Source: Ensifer oleiphilus (GTDB taxonomy: Bacteria; Pseudomonadota; Alphaproteobacteria; Rhizobiales; Rhizobiaceae). Taken from it: a stretch of DNA of 64,000 bases. A program made the position numbers and the translations under genes. Shown here piece after piece: positions 62,557 to 64,000 of this stretch (its first letter is position 1; the number at the start of each line of letters is the position of its first letter). The stretch spans positions 62,001-126,000 of the forward strand of contig NZ_JABWDU010000006.1 in NCBI RefSeq assembly GCF_013371465.1, read 5' to 3'. The notes below the pieces were generated by a model, which was not told the origin of the DNA, did not search any database, and saw nothing but the letters and a program-made list of their open reading frames with translations.

Positions 62557-64000
62557 TCAAGCCGCCCCGGCAGCGCCCCGCCCGGCCACCCGACCGGAAT
62601 AGATGCAACCGCCGAGAAACGTGCCTTCGAGGGCGTTGTAGCCATGCATGCCGCCGCCGCCGAAGCCTGCGACTTCGCCTGCCGCGTAAAGCCGCGGTAC
62701 CGGCGCGCCGGATTGTTCGAGCACCTGACCCGACAGGTTGGTCTGCAAACCGCCGAGCGTCTTGCGCGTCAGGATGTGCAGCCGGACGGCAATCAGCGGC
62801 CCGGCCTTGGGATCGAGCAGGCGGTGCGGCTTGGCGGTGCGCAGCAGCCGGTCGCCGCGGTAGGATCGGGCGCCGCGGATCGCCGTCACCTGCGCGTCCT
62901 TCGAGAAGGAATTGCTGATCTCGCGGTCGCGCGCCTCGATCTGCTCGCGCAGGTGATCGAGCGAAAGCCGGTTTTCGCCGGTCAGCGCATTCATCGCCGG
63001 CACGAGATCGTCGAGCCGGTCGCGAACGATGAAATCTTCACCCTTGTCCATGAAGGCCTGTACCGGCCCGGGAGGGTTCTTGCCCAGGCGCTTGAGAAGA
63101 AGCGCGATGCTCTTGCCGGTCAGGTCAGGATTCTGTTCGGAGCCGGAGAGCGCGAATTCCTTCTTGATGATGGCCCGCGTTAGGATGAACCAGCTGTAGT
63201 CATGACCGCTGTCGCGAATGGCCTTGAGCGTGCCGAGCGTATCAAATCCCGGCATCGCCGGTGCGGAAAAGCGGTTACCATCGGCATCGCACCAGAACGA
63301 CGAGGGACCGGGCAGGATGCGGATGCCGTGATCCGGCCAGATCGGGTCGAAGTTCTTCAGGCCTTCGGTATAGTGCCACATGCGGTCGGAATTGATCACC
63401 GAGCCGCGAGCGCGTGACGCTATCTCCAGCATCCGGCCATCGACATGGTGCGGCACGCCGCAGACCATCGTCGCCGGCGGCTGGCCCAGCCGCTTGCGCG
63501 GCCAGTTGCGCCGCACCAGCTCCTGGTTGCCGCCGATGCCGCCCGAGGTCACGATGACCGCACCCGCCGATATCTCGAAATCGCCAGCGACATCGCGTGA
63601 GCTGCGCTGACCGCGGCCAACCGGATCGGCCTTGAGCACCGACCCTCGCGCACCAGTCACCGCCCCATCCGTCGTTACCAGCTCATCGACGCGGTGGCGG
63701 AAGCGAAAGCGCACGAGGCCGCGGCTTTCGGCCTCGCGCGTCAGCCGCACGAACGGCTCGAGCACGGCGGGCCCAGTGCCCCAGGTGACGTGGAAGCGCG
63801 GCACCGAATTGCCGTGGCCATGGGCAAGGCCGCCGCCGCGTTCGGCCCAGCCGACGACGGGAAACCAGCGCATGCCGAGCGAATGCAGCCAGCTGCGCTT
63901 CTCGCCGGCAGCGAAATCCAGATAGGCATCGGCCCATAGTCGCGGCCAGTGATCTTCCGGCCTATCGAACTGCGACGAGCCCATCCAGTCCTGGCGGGCA
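62557..64000 (-). CDS. FAD-binding dehydrogenase (KsdD-like), 5' end outside window
   Basis: The C-terminal ~480 residues of a flavoprotein of the fumarate reductase/3-ketosteroid dehydrogenase type. Visible features: RPEDHWPRLWADAYLDFAAG, HGHGNSVPRFHVTWGTGPAV, GAVIVTSGGIGGNQELVRRN, and the C-terminal FAD segment ARLYAAGEVAGFGGGGMHGY followed by NALEGTFLGGCIYSGRVAG. The N-terminal Rossmann part with its GxGxxG motif lies beyond the edge; the reading frame is open through to base 64000. The substrate is unknown. It is transcribed convergently with tctC, with repeats between them. Confidence 0.9.
   Translation of the reverse strand, partial: ARQDWMGSSQFDRPEDHWPRLWADAYLDFAAGEKRSWLHSLGMRWFPVVGWAERGGGLAHGHGNSVPRFHVTWGTGPAVLEPFVRLTREAESRGLVRFRFRHRVDELVTTDGAVTGARGSVLKADPVGRGQRSSRDVAGDFEISAGAVIVTSGGIGGNQELVRRNWPRKRLGQPPATMVCGVPHHVDGRMLEIASRARGSVINSDRMWHYTEGLKNFDPIWPDHGIRILPGPSSFWCDADGNRFSAPAMPGFDTLGTLKAIRDSGHDYSWFILTRAIIKKEFALSGSEQNPDLTGKSIALLLKRLGKNPPGPVQAFMDKGEDFIVRDRLDDLVPAMNALTGENRLSLDHLREQIEARDREISNSFSKDAQVTAIRGARSYRGDRLLRTAKPHRLLDPKAGPLIAVRLHILTRKTLGGLQTNLSGQVLEQSGAPVPRLYAAGEVAGFGGGGMHGYNALEGTFLGGCIYSGRVAGRGAAGAA

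Overview
The window is a gene-dense, GC-rich piece of an alphaproteobacterial chromosome, most likely from the Rhizobiaceae close to Sinorhizobium/Ensifer. The evidence is the local gene order (serC-serA; glmM, ftsH, tilS and tol-pal; sqdBDC; ruvCAB; zapA with 6S RNA; tkt-gap-pgk-fba; rcdA-rpmE), Omp25/31-type porins, TTAA-N7-TTAA boxes of the cell-cycle regulator CtrA, and rhizobial palindromic intergenic repeats. No prophage, insertion sequence, CRISPR array, rRNA or tRNA gene was seen. Both edge genes (serA, and an FAD dehydrogenase) run off the window.

Layout. 1-2.1 kb: serine biosynthesis (serC-serA, minus strand) with a two-hairpin leader matching the serC RNA motif. 2.1-4.2 kb: two tandem Omp25/31-like beta-barrel proteins, each with a perfect CtrA box about 90 bp upstream. 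4.2-19.6 kb, minus strand: envelope block glmM, ftsH, tilS, cpoB, pal, tolB, tolA, tolR, tolQ and ybgC. It is interrupted between tolQ and ybgC by a plus-strand non-homologous end-joining cassette (small unknown gene, ku, ligD). 19.7-22.6 kb: sulfolipid operon sqdB-sqdD-sqdC. 22.8-28.1 kb: a membrane protein, two tandem Tat-exported metallophosphoesterases and ruvCAB with a LexA-like site. 28.2-32.4 kb: LLM oxidoreductase, HAD phosphatase, YebC regulator, DUF6636-like protein and MBL-fold protein. 32.6-37 kb: RND efflux pump pair. 37.4-41.6 kb: YmdB-like phosphoesterase, 5-formyl-THF cyclo-ligase, an orphan LuxR-type HTH protein, a LysR regulator, 6S RNA, zapA and a DUF4164 protein.

41.9-48 kb: lower glycolysis/Calvin-type carbon genes tkt, gap, pgk and class I fba, with a glycolipid-binding-domain gene embedded between gap and pgk and two LacI-type operators before fba. 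48.2-53.7 kb: accessory genes (PhzF, MarR-AlkD-DUF6616 operon, GrpB, TetR with a divergent DHA2 drug pump). 53.8-56 kb: a class III adenylate cyclase with TolB-like and TPR regions, and a 51-residue membrane protein. 56.3-59 kb: MFS transporter-DUF1192 operon, a candidate small RNA, and the CtrA-degradation adaptor rcdA. Two more perfect CtrA boxes flank the candidate RNA. rpmE follows. 59.2-64 kb: MsbA-type ABC exporter, an orphan TctC-type binding protein, a pair of inverted rhizobial repeats and the FAD dehydrogenase.

Most genes are housekeeping. The most interesting signals are regulatory: four perfect CtrA boxes in two clusters (outer-membrane genes; candidate sRNA plus rcdA), the NHEJ insertion splitting the ybgC-tol operon, and the rearranged zapA-6S RNA-formyl-THF ligase locus. 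All functional statements rest on reading protein and DNA motifs by eye; no database or folding search was run.
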